This document shows positions 27,266 to 36,466 of a stretch of 64,000 nucleotides of DNA, one piece after another. Source of the stretch: UBA1351 sp964627665 (lineage in GTDB: Bacteria; Bacillota; Clostridia; Lachnospirales; Vallitaleaceae); contig CAZVKG010000012.1 in NCBI GenBank assembly GCA_964627665.1, positions 1 to 64,000 of the forward strand, read 5' to 3'. The stretch's first letter is position 1. Every line of letters starts with the position of its first letter. Position numbers and translations under genes: made by a program. The notes under the pieces were generated by a model. That model did not search any database. It saw only the letters and a list, made by a program, of their open reading frames with translations, and was not told the origin of the DNA.

Positions 27266-30200
27266 TTATAGACTCCTTTCGATGTGGAATACGTTTCGGT
27301 ATAAGTGACCATATATATGGGCTGGTTCTAAGGCTAATGCTTGGTCAAAATATGTCCTTGCTTTTTGATTGTCGCCTAGACCTAAGTGACCTAAGGCAAT
27401 TAAATAATAACAATGAGCTTTATTTTTAACATCATAGTCTGCATCAAAAATCAAAAAATCCGGTAAGGATACGGCAAAATAATCGATCTTAAAGGGTTTA
27501 AATAGATATTTTTCTCCATAATCAATTAAGCGATAAAATCTGGACTTTGCTTGTGCCACTTGTCCCAGTGCCATATATGCTAATCCTTGGTACATGATCA
27601 TGTCTGCAGGTTGATCGTTATAGAACATCATCCCGGCAGGTACATTGCTTCCCATGGTTGCTTTCACAAAACATTCTTTGGCTTCGTCTTCTCTACCCAG
27701 TCTTTCGTAGCAAATTCCTAGCAAGTAAAATAAATCATTATCTTTTTCCCCTTCCAACTTTCCTTCACCTAGATTGCGGGGATAGGTTAATGCCTTGGTA
27801 AGATAGTCTTGGACGACCACATATTCTTCCTCGTCTATGGCTTGCTTTGCCATCCCTAATAGGGCAATCTTATACTGACGTGTGACTTTTCCTTCACCAC
27901 CTTCCCAAGGATGGAATTGATGATGCATCATAGCTTGATATGCTGTTTCATGGGCACCTGTCATATTTAGAAGGGTGATATATTCCACGTACAAATCGTC
28001 CCGACATTCAACCACTTCCATGTACTTCTCGTAACGAAGCAATCGGTCTGCAAATGACATATCGAGCTTTTTATAGAGTTGGTCTAGTTCTAAAAAGATA
28101 CGTGGGTCCTTTTCATTTAGGGAAAATGCTTTTTCCATGGATTTTTGTGCTTTTTTCTTTTCTCCGACTTTATTATAATATGCCAAACTTAAGTTGCGAT
28201 GAACAATCGGAAAATCCATTCGCATCTTTGCACATCTTTCCCATAATTCAACTGCTTTTTCCCATTGTAACTTGTCATAATAGAGATTTCCCAAATAATA
28301 AGCTGCCATTGGTGCATCATACTTATCAATAGCATAGCTTAATACATGTATATCCTCCAAGTGGTTTGGAAAACAATAATCCGGTATTGCCTTCTCAGCG
28401 TCACTGATTAATTGGTCAATTCCTTCTACTTTTCCTGCAAGATAATGGTAATAGGCGAGATAATAATAAATCAGTGGCGATTTATGTTCACATGATTCAA
28501 GGACGTCTATGGCTTCTTCATAGGCTCCAAATTCTGCGTAATCTCTTGCTACAAGCAAGTGATTTCCATTAATAGTAAGTCCTTTTTCAAACCGTAAGAC
28601 CCCATCAAAAGAATCGATTTCTAGACTTTCATGAATCCATTGTAACTGGTCCTCACTTCTTTGTAAACGTCTGAGTATATATGCCTTTAAGGCTCTTGCT
28701 TTACTATTATGTCCATTCTTTATCAAGGCCTTTTCAATCATTGTCAAGGCATGGTCAAAGCCTTCTTTTTGACAGTCAATAACTGCTAAATAGTAGAAGG
28801 CCGCCTCTTGTTGTTCATTAGTCCAGGTCGCCTTAAAAAAAGCGTCATAAGCCTCATCAACTTGTCCTAGATGTAATTGTGCAAGGCCTAGATGATAGTA
28901 GGCCTCACTATCATAGGGGTTGGGATTAAGTTTGGTTAAGCGCTCAATAGCTTTTTCAAAATGTTGCCTGGCTTGGCTAAATGCACCTCTACGAAAGAGT
29001 AGCATTCCATAGGCAGTATTGATACGTGTATCGCCGACGTCACGTTTTAATCCTTCAAGATAATAGGGGTCCGGTCGATAGGTTGCATGTCGATATTGCT
29101 CAATATGTAATCCTGCCAACAGGAGTTCTTCATTGGTTTGAATATCCTCCGGTTCACCGACCGCCTTTGCCGGGCTGGGCATCGGTTCAATATCTGATAC
29201 TTCAGGCTTATAGTCGATTAAAAGCTGATCCTCTTCGTAGACAGAAATCTTTAATCCTACCTCTGAGTCACTCATAAAATCAAACTCTTTTTTATAGGTT
29301 TTTATCGGGGATACGTCTACCTTGTCTTCAAAAATAATTATATCCTGATGTTCTACTAGGACCTTGACCGTTTTCGGACTGCTTGTATATAGAGCAATTC
29401 GAATGGTCTCTGCCTCTTTTTCCATATTAAGGACGACGTCTGTGTTAGCGTTTTTGACTTGTCCGACTGACTTGTAGGGCATAAAATATTGTTTAAAGGT
29501 CTTTTCTTCAAAGGGTTTTAGCCAAGTAAAATCCGGTTGATTATCTGTGTATACACCTGTCATAAGTTCAATATAGGGTCCGTCTTCGTCAGTAAGATTA
29601 TCATCCCATGCTTGCCCAAAGTCACCGCACCCCCACGTCCATTGCTTTTTCCCGGGAGAGATATGGTGGTCAGCAACATGTAACAAGCCTGCCTCTTTTT
29701 TATAATCGTAGCCTCCGACAAAATCATACTTGGACTTTTCAGCCATATATGAAGTCGGAACCGGTATGTTTTTGTACCTGGAGATATCCACGCCGGCACT
29801 ATAATCCATCTTGTAGTATTGGCCGGTAGCGATGGGAAATCTAGACACATCTCTTTTTCCATGATCCATAACGGCATGAACATCCGGTGGGAAAATGGAT
29901 TGTGTATAGTCATTGACCGGAACCGCCGGATTTGCCCACCATAAAAAGGTCTGGGGCATTGATGTCCGATTATAGAGCTGGCCTGTAATCTCAATATAGG
30001 CTTTGTCGGGATATAATGTAAACGTTGCAATCGCTTGAGTTCCATACATTCTATCAACATCGTGTATGAGAACGGATTTACTCCCATCTACGTTGTCCTT
30101 TAATTGATAATTCACCGGCAAAAAGGTTGATGGACGGTGATGTTGGGGCCAATTAAACTCTATTCCGCCCGAGATCCAAGGACCGGTTAATCCAACCAGG

Positions 30201-30520
30201 GCCGGCTTAATGACTTGATTATAATAGACAAAGTCATAATCGTTGGTTTTATCGTAAGCTCGATGAATACGTCCGCCAAGCTCCGGTAGTACCATAATCT
30301 TTAAATATTCATTTTCTAAATATATAGCATTATACGTTTTATCTACTTTTTTATCGCCAATGCTTTCTATGACCGGATAGGGATATACCTTTCCTGAGCT
30401 GCCTTGATAGACTCTTTTTTCTAAAAAGATTGGAGTTTTTTCCGCCGGACCGATTTCATATGTGGGTATAGAAACTTTTTCTTCCCAAACTTTTACAATA
30501 TTGCTATTTTTCTCTTGCAT
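27266..30520 (-). CDS. DUF5107 domain protein with long TPR array
   Basis: A 1084-residue cytoplasmic protein. The first roughly 330 residues match the DUF5107 pattern (YLENEYLKIMVLPELGGRIH, GPWISGGIEFNWPQHHRP, FLWWANPAVPVND), a mutarotase-like beta-sandwich often beside glycosidases. From about residue 440 the rest is a long tetratricopeptide array, for example AYYHLGLAQLHLGQVDEAYDAF and CYERLGREDEAKECF. DUF5107 proteins are common in polysaccharide-use loci; their activity is not established to my knowledge. Co-transcribed with GH2, it may modify or bind the same glycan. AGGAGG lies 6 nt before the ATG. Confidence 0.82.
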   Translation of the reverse strand: MQEKNSNIVKVWEEKVSIPTYEIGPAEKTPIFLEKRVYQGSSGKVYPYPVIESIGDKKVDKTYNAIYLENEYLKIMVLPELGGRIHRAYDKTNDYDFVYYNQVIKPALVGLTGPWISGGIEFNWPQHHRPSTFLPVNYQLKDNVDGSKSVLIHDVDRMYGTQAIATFTLYPDKAYIEITGQLYNRTSMPQTFLWWANPAVPVNDYTQSIFPPDVHAVMDHGKRDVSRFPIATGQYYKMDYSAGVDISRYKNIPVPTSYMAEKSKYDFVGGYDYKKEAGLLHVADHHISPGKKQWTWGCGDFGQAWDDNLTDEDGPYIELMTGVYTDNQPDFTWLKPFEEKTFKQYFMPYKSVGQVKNANTDVVLNMEKEAETIRIALYTSSPKTVKVLVEHQDIIIFEDKVDVSPIKTYKKEFDFMSDSEVGLKISVYEEDQLLIDYKPEVSDIEPMPSPAKAVGEPEDIQTNEELLLAGLHIEQYRHATYRPDPYYLEGLKRDVGDTRINTAYGMLLFRRGAFSQARQHFEKAIERLTKLNPNPYDSEAYYHLGLAQLHLGQVDEAYDAFFKATWTNEQQEAAFYYLAVIDCQKEGFDHALTMIEKALIKNGHNSKARALKAYILRRLQRSEDQLQWIHESLEIDSFDGVLRFEKGLTINGNHLLVARDYAEFGAYEEAIDVLESCEHKSPLIYYYLAYYHYLAGKVEGIDQLISDAEKAIPDYCFPNHLEDIHVLSYAIDKYDAPMAAYYLGNLYYDKLQWEKAVELWERCAKMRMDFPIVHRNLSLAYYNKVGEKKKAQKSMEKAFSLNEKDPRIFLELDQLYKKLDMSFADRLLRYEKYMEVVECRDDLYVEYITLLNMTGAHETAYQAMMHHQFHPWEGGEGKVTRQYKIALLGMAKQAIDEEEYVVVQDYLTKALTYPRNLGEGKLEGEKDNDLFYLLGICYERLGREDEAKECFVKATMGSNVPAGMMFYNDQPADMIMYQGLAYMALGQVAQAKSRFYRLIDYGEKYLFKPFKIDYFAVSLPDFLIFDADYDVKNKAHCYYLIALGHLGLGDNQKARTYFDQALALEPAHIYGHLYRNVFHIERSL

Positions 30521-30627
30521 GTTAACCTCCTACGTATTCATTCAATGTTTTACTATACTAATATTCTATACTTATTTATCTAAAAAATCATTGCTTGAAT
30601 TTGCGTATTGATTTCAAAAAATTGCTA

Positions 30628-30656
30628 TTGAAGATTTTAGGTATTCTTGTTATTAT
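30628..30656 (+). promoter_or_regulatory. Promoter of the AraC regulator
   Basis: TTGAAG (30628-30633) and TATTAT (30651-30656) with 17-bp spacing, 32 bases before the ATG at 30688. The 167-bp divergent region also holds a TATAGT for the DUF5107-GH2 operon but with no convincing -35, consistent with activation by the divergent regulator. Confidence 0.55.
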
Positions 30657-30687
30657 TAATCTATATCACATGAACTGAGGTGTAGGC

Positions 30688-31533
30688 ATGAAATCCCACG
30701 AAAAGCTCGTCTCCAATAAGTCTGACTATTTTATCTATTCTCCAAGTATCACTGCCACACAGACATTTTTTTATCCCATCTGTACCGGGCATTTTATTTA
30801 TGAGCCCGGATATCATTTATATCGGACGTCCTATGACAGCTTTTTGCTCTTGTATATTCATTCCGGAGAACTTGTCGTCAATGACATGGCTGATAGGAAG
30901 GTTGCTAGCGCCGGTCATTTTGTTTTACTTGATTGCTATCAACCACACAGCTACCATACGGACATTGGCTGCGAGTGTACTTGGATTCATTTTGATGGAC
31001 CCATGGCCAGAAAATACTACGAATTAATCTTTGAAAGTTGTTCCCAGGTTTTTTCCCTTTTTGAACCCTACAAAACCATAAATCAAATGGATAAAATATA
31101 CCGTGCCTTTTATGAAAAAGAAAAAATCAGAGAACCTTTGATTTCCAAATGGCTCTCTGACATATTAACATCCATACTACTTAATCATTCTCATGTCGTA
31201 TCTGTCACTCAACGTTCACTGATTGAAGACACTATTGCTTATATTCACGAACATTTCAACTTAGGGCTAACGATTGATCATCTTGCAAAAAAAGCTCTGC
31301 TCAGCCCTTATCATTTTATTCGTGTCTTTAAAAAAGAAACCGGTTATACGCCTCATGAGTATATTATTGATATTCGCATAAACACAGCAAAATATCTATT
31401 AAAATCAACATCGCTACCTATTAAAACCATCGCTTTTAACATCGGATTTACAAGTGAAAGTTCCTTTTGTACCGGTTTTAAAAAGAAAGTCGGTTCGACG
31501 CCTTTAGAATATAGAAAAACAAGCCTGTCCTAA
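30688..31533 (+). CDS. AraC family transcriptional regulator
   Basis: A 281-residue regulator with an N-terminal cupin-type sensor (about 20-150; GHFVLLDCYQPHSYHTD and CTWIHFDG) and a C-terminal AraC domain (about 180-278; DHLAKKALLSPYHFIRVFKKETG and IKTIAFNIGFTSESSFCTGFKKKVG). The cupin probably binds a sugar. Divergent from DUF5107-GH2, it most likely activates that operon. GAGGTG precedes the ATG. Its stop overlaps the convergent ATP-grasp gene's stop by 4 nt, leaving no room for a terminator between them. Confidence 0.93.
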   Translation: MKSHEKLVSNKSDYFIYSPSITATQTFFYPICTGHFIYEPGYHLYRTSYDSFLLLYIHSGELVVNDMADRKVASAGHFVLLDCYQPHSYHTDIGCECTWIHFDGPMARKYYELIFESCSQVFSLFEPYKTINQMDKIYRAFYEKEKIREPLISKWLSDILTSILLNHSHVVSVTQRSLIEDTIAYIHEHFNLGLTIDHLAKKALLSPYHFIRVFKKETGYTPHEYIIDIRINTAKYLLKSTSLPIKTIAFNIGFTSESSFCTGFKKKVGSTPLEYRKTSLS

Positions 31534-32972
31534 ATAATTTCACTCATTAGTGCTGCATCCGGATTCAGATCATTAAACAATTTTTTTCGTAATGTTTTCT
31601 TACTTCCGATGAGTCGAACGGCCATCTGGTCAATGGCGATTGTTGATAGGACCGATTGAATATATCCTTCAATCAAGCTATCTAAGGATAATCCAAGTGT
31701 ATTAAAATCTTTGTTGTCCATTAACTTCAGGCGTTTGGTTTCACTATCCCAGCCTTCTTGGGTGCGTACGGACAAATTCGTCCCAAGAATTTCCCAGGAA
31801 CTTTCAAATGGCTCTAAGACCCCTTTCAAAGGCTTTTCCGCACGACGTGCATAGAGAGCCATTGGTTCAAAGCCAGTTTCTGTTGCGGCAATCATCATTC
31901 GCAGGTCTGCTACATAAATCTCACTTTTTTTGTTGGGCATCATACCCACATGGTAAAATTTTTGGTCCCCATGCATTGTTGACCAATGATAATTCCCGAT
32001 CAGACTTTGTACAATAAATTCATCATATTCATGCTCAATATCCATAAAGGCTTTGAGTTCTTGTTGGGATGTCACTGTGTAGACCCCTTGCCCTGCATTG
32101 GAGTAAGGATTCTTAATAACGGCATGCCCTCCAAATCGATCAACCCATAATGGAACTTCCCGTAACTTCACATCATTGATGGTTTCCGGAATGTAGACTT
32201 TTAGGTTCGACATGGATAGTTGTGCATTAAATAGGTCATAGGCCTTTGCTGCCATATTTTTATTTCGCCCTCCGGCAAGACATGCAATAACCGGATTATA
32301 AATGAGGGTTTTTGTCTTCACAGGAATCCGGTTCCAAGGCTTCTGTGTTACATAACGAAATGCTGCCTTGATATCATTCCAATTTCCCTCTTCATCTCTG
32401 ACTTGCATCACTTCTTCCTGAAAGCGAACCGACGGATTGGCATCTTCGTTAAAGTACTGAACCAGATATACCTTTTCATGAACTAACTGGGCCAATACCT
32501 TTGCATATCCGGATGCTTCCATTTCATTTTTATCATAGATTATGGCATAGCTTCCCGGAATCGTTCGCTGTCTTTTTACAAAGGGTAAGAACGATTTTTC
32601 AATCAGTCGAAGATAACCGCCACGTTCTTCAATATCATCGAGCAATGGCATCGACTTTTGTCCTGACGGTGACGAATTGGTTTCGATAACCACCATTTTT
32701 TTTGTTCCTTTTTCATTCACCACATGGAATAAATCCGTTCCGGACCATTGAATATGTTTGGGCTTATAGGTTAACCAATACATTAATTCATTTTTATTTA
32801 CCATAGGATTCAGATGGCAAAAGCGCTCCACAATACGTTCCTTATCCATATTAAGAAAGGATTTGACGGATTGATGAATTTGAGCATGTAACACTTTGTT
32901 GTAGTAATGGTCCTCCATATTAAAGGTTGAATCATTAATCAGTTGGGCTGGTTTTTCAAGTTCTATTTTCAT
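31530..32972 (-). CDS. ATP-grasp-like ligase, uncharacterised
   Basis: A 480-residue protein I cannot assign to a named enzyme. A glycine-rich ATP-grasp loop is visible (HAVIKNPYSNAGQGVYTV, about 285-302) followed by FIVQSLIG, and VVIETNSSPSGQKSMP (about 95-110) may be a substrate- or metal-binding segment. The N-terminal 230 residues match nothing I recognise. Its ATG overlaps the upstream RimK-like gene's stop (ATGA), so the two proteins are made together and may act in one amide-forming pathway. No peptide precursor gene is seen nearby. Confidence 0.55.
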   Translation of the reverse strand: MKIELEKPAQLINDSTFNMEDHYYNKVLHAQIHQSVKSFLNMDKERIVERFCHLNPMVNKNELMYWLTYKPKHIQWSGTDLFHVVNEKGTKKMVVIETNSSPSGQKSMPLLDDIEERGGYLRLIEKSFLPFVKRQRTIPGSYAIIYDKNEMEASGYAKVLAQLVHEKVYLVQYFNEDANPSVRFQEEVMQVRDEEGNWNDIKAAFRYVTQKPWNRIPVKTKTLIYNPVIACLAGGRNKNMAAKAYDLFNAQLSMSNLKVYIPETINDVKLREVPLWVDRFGGHAVIKNPYSNAGQGVYTVTSQQELKAFMDIEHEYDEFIVQSLIGNYHWSTMHGDQKFYHVGMMPNKKSEIYVADLRMMIAATETGFEPMALYARRAEKPLKGVLEPFESSWEILGTNLSVRTQEGWDSETKRLKLMDNKDFNTLGLSLDSLIEGYIQSVLSTIAIDQMAVRLIGSKKTLRKKLFNDLNPDAALMSEII

Positions 32973-33868
32973 GATGACTCCTTTTGTAAATAATTAAAAA
33001 TCACATGTGGAATGTTCACCTGGGAACAGGATTCTAATCCCTTAAACATTGGTGAGGAATTCACTTCACATATTTTAAATCCATCGCCGTCAAAGAGAAG
33101 ATCAACACCGGCTACATCAAGTCCAAGAACGTCAGCTGCTTTAAGGGCAATTTCTTCAATAATCGGCGTTATCGGATAAGACTCTACACTTCCTCCGGCA
33201 GAATAATTGGCACGAAAATCATCTTCTTTGGCAATGCGCATCATACATCCAACGACACGGCCTCCAACCACAAATACACGAAGGTCACGACCTTTACTAT
33301 CTGCAATCATCTCTTGTACAATAATATTCATATTCACATTGGCCAACTCAACAATGCGTATCCAATCTTCCATTTGTCTTTGATGATCTAACATAAAGAC
33401 CCCTCGACCAAGAGAGCCTGACAAGGTCTTAACCACTAAGGGAAAACCAAACTGTTCTTTGATTAAATCAATATCGACCGGAAATTTCATTAGCATCGTC
33501 TTTGGAACCGGCAGTTTTTTATAGGCCAATACTTGTTGTGAATACAGTTTATCCTTAACCATCTCTATGGCGATACTTCCATTGATACAAGGTATATTGA
33601 GTCGTTCAAATTGACGAATCAAGGCTAATGCAAAATACGTAGTACCTGACCCCATTCTGGGTATGACAAAATCCGGTCGTTCTAACGGTTTACCATCCAA
33701 GAAGATTGAATACGCTTCATCCTGGTTAACAAATATTTCAAAACGTGCCGGACTTAATACTTCAATATCGATTCCCAGTTTTTCTGCCTCTTCGATAAAT
33801 CGATGAGTTTCATAATGGGTTTCATTGAGTTCATATTGATTTACTTTATAAAGAATAATACCTTTCAT
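32969..33868 (-). CDS. RimK/LysX-type ATP-grasp ligase
   Basis: A 299-residue ATP-grasp enzyme that should join a carboxylate to an amine using ATP. The fold is recognisable from IPRMGSGTTYFALAL, VKDKLYSQQVLAYKKLPVPKT, FPLVVKTLSGSLGRGVF (ATP-binding loop), GRDLRVFVVGGRVVGCMMR and the magnesium site ICEVNSSPMFKGLE. RimK adds glutamate to ribosomal protein S6 and relatives modify peptides, cofactors or LysW; the substrate here is unknown. GGAGG is 4-5 nt upstream of the ATG. It has its own promoter after cbiJ. It is paired with a second, divergent ATP-grasp gene. Confidence 0.83.
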   Translation of the reverse strand: MKGIILYKVNQYELNETHYETHRFIEEAEKLGIDIEVLSPARFEIFVNQDEAYSIFLDGKPLERPDFVIPRMGSGTTYFALALIRQFERLNIPCINGSIAIEMVKDKLYSQQVLAYKKLPVPKTMLMKFPVDIDLIKEQFGFPLVVKTLSGSLGRGVFMLDHQRQMEDWIRIVELANVNMNIIVQEMIADSKGRDLRVFVVGGRVVGCMMRIAKEDDFRANYSAGGSVESYPITPIIEEIALKAADVLGLDVAGVDLLFDGDGFKICEVNSSPMFKGLESCSQVNIPHVIFNYLQKESS

Positions 33869-33907
33869 CTTACCTCCGCGTCTTCACGCTAAATATATTG
33901 TATCATC

Positions 33908-33936
33908 ATTATAAAGCTTTTTTTCCAAATGGTAAA
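33908..33936 (-). promoter_or_regulatory. Promoter of the ATP-grasp gene pair
   Basis: TTTACC (33936-33931) and TATAAT (33913-33908) on the minus strand, 17-bp spacing, immediately downstream of the cbiJ stop. No terminator is visible between cbiJ and this promoter, so some read-through from the cobalamin operon is possible. Confidence 0.6.
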
Positions 33937-33939
33937 TCA

Positions 33940-34695
33940 CTATCGTATAATCTCATCAATTATTTTTTCATCACTATAATAAACATGATTATATAGGCTC
34001 ATGGGACGGTCAATAATAATAAGTTCTATCTTCATCTCTTTTGCTGCTTGGGATTTTTCTATGCATCCTCCGTTGACACCACTATCTTTTGTAACTAGAT
34101 ATTTCACTTTATGTTTTTTGATATGGTTGATATTATCTTCTACACTAAAGGGCGGGTTCAATGGCAATAAATTTCCGACCCCCAAACCACTTTTTTTTGC
34201 AACTTCAATCGATCCTTTTATTGGTAGTATTCTAAAAATCAACCGATCTTTCGGAAGAATTTCGACAATTTCAGGTATATTATTGCTACCTGTTGTGAAT
34301 AAAATATGACCTGATTTGTTTTTCAAATAATGGCATGCTTGTCGAATTGTCTTAAAATGTAAGCCTTCCTCCGGTTTGAAGGCTGTTTCTCGTTCAAGTC
34401 GAAAAAGTCGGACGTTTTGCTTTTGACAGGCATGCAAAATATGATTGCTAATTTTATCCGCGTAAGGATGAGTTGCATCAATGACCATATCAAATCCATT
34501 GCTCTCCAAGAATTCACTAATCTCTTGTGTCTCTATTGCTCCAAATCTTTTCGTTAATAAAGGATGTTTCTCCAACAAAGCATTTCCATGTTCAGTTAGT
34601 GAACTTGCTGTCACATACACATTTTTTGCTAATAATTTTTGAATCAGTCTTCTTCCATCAAGTGTTCCAGCGAAAACCAACACTTTTTTATTCAT
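33940..34695 (-). CDS. cbiJ: Cobalt-precorrin-6A reductase CbiJ
   Basis: A 251-residue NAD(P)H-dependent reductase that reduces the corrin ring of cobalt-precorrin-6A. The N-terminal nucleotide-binding motif is VFAGTLDGRRLIQKL, followed by the family's VIDATHPYADKISNH and, near the end, VTKDSGVNGGCIEKSQAAKEM. The ATG at 34695 overlaps the cbiH stop by one base (TGATG); AAGGTG lies upstream. It is the last gene of the cobalamin operon. Confidence 0.92.
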   Translation of the reverse strand: MNKKVLVFAGTLDGRRLIQKLLAKNVYVTASSLTEHGNALLEKHPLLTKRFGAIETQEISEFLESNGFDMVIDATHPYADKISNHILHACQKQNVRLFRLERETAFKPEEGLHFKTIRQACHYLKNKSGHILFTTGSNNIPEIVEILPKDRLIFRILPIKGSIEVAKKSGLGVGNLLPLNPPFSVEDNINHIKKHKVKYLVTKDSGVNGGCIEKSQAAKEMKIELIIIDRPMSLYNHVYYSDEKIIDEIIR

Positions 34696-35444
34696 CAAAA
34701 ATCACCTTTTTTACGATACCCTCGGGGTGTAACCATCCGATTGTTTTTAATAAAGGTATCTTTGTTTCCAACAATAACCATGGTTGCCATATCAATATCA
34801 TGGTCACACATATGGTTAAGATTCGTAAAAATAATTTTTTCATTCACTCGTTTTGCATTTTTAACAATACCTACAGGTGTATCCGTATGTTTATACTCTA
34901 ATAATATTTCTCGTGCCATATCAATAAAATCCGGTCTTCCTTTACTTCTAGGATTGTATATACATGTCACAAAATCTCCCATACCTGCTGCATGTAAGCG
35001 CTTTTTAATCAGTTCAAGAGGTGTCAAAAGGTTGCTTAAGCTTATGAAAACGCTATCATGTACAATCGGCGCACCTAATGATGCCGCTGCTGCTTGTGCT
35101 GAAGATATGCCGGGTACTACGTGAACATCAATAGATTTATGTTCTTTTGCCTCTGTTTCAAGAATAATCTCTTGCATAATTCCGGCAATCCCATATATGC
35201 CGGCATCACCTCCACTGACTATGGATACTTCTTTCCCCATTTGTACGTATTCAATAGCAAGCTTACACCGATCCACTTCATGTTTCATCCCATTCATAAT
35301 CACTTTTTGATCTGTTATAAGTTCGTCTATAAGTTCAACGTATTTTTTATATCCGATAATAACCTCTGATTTTTCTATGACCTTAATGGCTTCAAGACTC
35401 ATGTAGTCTATTTTACCCGGTCCTGTACTTACAATGTTTAACAT
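34695..35444 (-). CDS. cbiH: Cobalt-precorrin-3B C17-methyltransferase CbiH
   Basis: A 249-residue SAM-dependent methyltransferase of the tetrapyrrole methylase family, carrying out C17 methylation and ring contraction. Motifs: VSTGPGKIDYMS near the N-terminus, VSGGDAGIYGIAGIM and VVPGISSAQAAAASLGAP. The start at 35444 is chosen for GGGAGG 7 nt upstream; it overlaps cbiG by 7 nt. It lacks the C-terminal extension found on some longer CbiH proteins. Confidence 0.93.
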   Translation of the reverse strand: MLNIVSTGPGKIDYMSLEAIKVIEKSEVIIGYKKYVELIDELITDQKVIMNGMKHEVDRCKLAIEYVQMGKEVSIVSGGDAGIYGIAGIMQEIILETEAKEHKSIDVHVVPGISSAQAAAASLGAPIVHDSVFISLSNLLTPLELIKKRLHAAGMGDFVTCIYNPRSKGRPDFIDMAREILLEYKHTDTPVGIVKNAKRVNEKIIFTNLNHMCDHDIDMATMVIVGNKDTFIKNNRMVTPRGYRKKGDF

Positions 35445-36466
35445 AGCCTTTCCTCCCATATACTTAATGTAATTCCATTATATGCTTTTCGTTGCATCAA
35501 ACAGCGTCCACCCTTTGAAGCTAAAAGTCCTGAAGGCATTGATACACTCCCAACACCAATGGTTTCTTTAACAAATGCAGAAATTGGAAATTGTTTTTCT
35601 ATTTTTTTTATATCTTCTTGATGATAGGTGACAAACGGAACATTGAACTGGCGGCTTAACTGAAGAATTCCGGGTTCATCTTTTTTAAGTGCAATGGATG
35701 CTATTTTTCCAATTGCTCGTTGATCCAAACCATTGTCTTCTAAACACGTTTTCAAAAATGCATTGATCTCTGAAAACGGTATGTTTTTTTTGCATCCGAT
35801 TCCAATAACTAGATTCTGTGGGATTAACTGCAATTGCGGTAACTCACATTGTATATCAGCGGCTAAAGCTTTCTTATTCCGATTCGAAATGATTACAAGG
35901 CCTTCCGACCGATTTGTCACGTGATTTACTAGACTTAAATCGTGTATATCTGATAAATCTAATATCTGTGACGATTCGTTGATAAGTTCAACGCACTTTT
36001 TTTCAATAAGTAGTGCTGTTATTGTCTTTGCATCTTCAAAATCACCAATCACAAGCTGATGTTTTTCTGCAAATAAATCCATGGCTGTAGTACCAAACAA
36101 ATCGGATGCTGTTGTTATAACTGGCTTAGCATCTAATGTTTCAGCTAATTCGATTGCTAATGCATTTGCGCCTCCCAGATGACCGCTAAGGACCGGAATA
36201 ACATACTCACCTAAGCTTTGAACGCATATAACCGCAGGATCAATACGCTTATCTTGTAGAAAGGGTGTAATATGTCTTACAATAATTCCCATAGCCATGA
36301 TATAAATAAACGCTGAATAGGACCTAAACATATGCCCATCCACTTCTTTCAAAGACGTTCGTATATCTATGTTTATCCGTCCACAATACGCTTGTTCTAT
36401 TTTATGTGCTAAGGCGATCGTTGTTGAATTTAATGCAATAATGACCCATCTTTTATTCTGATTCAC
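35438..36466 (-). CDS. cbiG: Cobalt-precorrin-5A hydrolase CbiG
   Basis: Opens the delta-lactone of cobalt-precorrin-5A and releases acetaldehyde, the signature of the anaerobic route. CbiG features: IYIMAMGIIVRHITPF, VLSGHLGGANALA, GIGCKKNIPFSEI and the C-terminal GVGSVSMPSGLLAS. I prefer the GTG at 36466 (342 residues): AAAGG lies about 9 nt upstream and the overlap with cbiF is 14 nt. ATGs at 36490 and 36508 would extend further into cbiF without a good ribosome site. Confidence 0.9.
   Translation of the reverse strand: MNQNKRWVIIALNSTTIALAHKIEQAYCGRINIDIRTSLKEVDGHMFRSYSAFIYIMAMGIIVRHITPFLQDKRIDPAVICVQSLGEYVIPVLSGHLGGANALAIELAETLDAKPVITTASDLFGTTAMDLFAEKHQLVIGDFEDAKTITALLIEKKCVELINESSQILDLSDIHDLSLVNHVTNRSEGLVIISNRNKKALAADIQCELPQLQLIPQNLVIGIGCKKNIPFSEINAFLKTCLEDNGLDQRAIGKIASIALKKDEPGILQLSRQFNVPFVTYHQEDIKKIEKQFPISAFVKETIGVGSVSMPSGLLASKGGRCLMQRKAYNGITLSIWEERLC

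Noticed and set aside
29560..30087. 175-codon open frame on the same strand as the DUF5107 gene
   Set aside because: It lies wholly inside the DUF5107-TPR gene in another frame, has no ribosome site and its composition (many Arg, His, Pro, Met) looks like an out-of-frame read.
34639..35124. 161-codon open frame opposite cbiJ and cbiH
   Set aside because: Antisense shadow of two clearly identified cobalamin genes.
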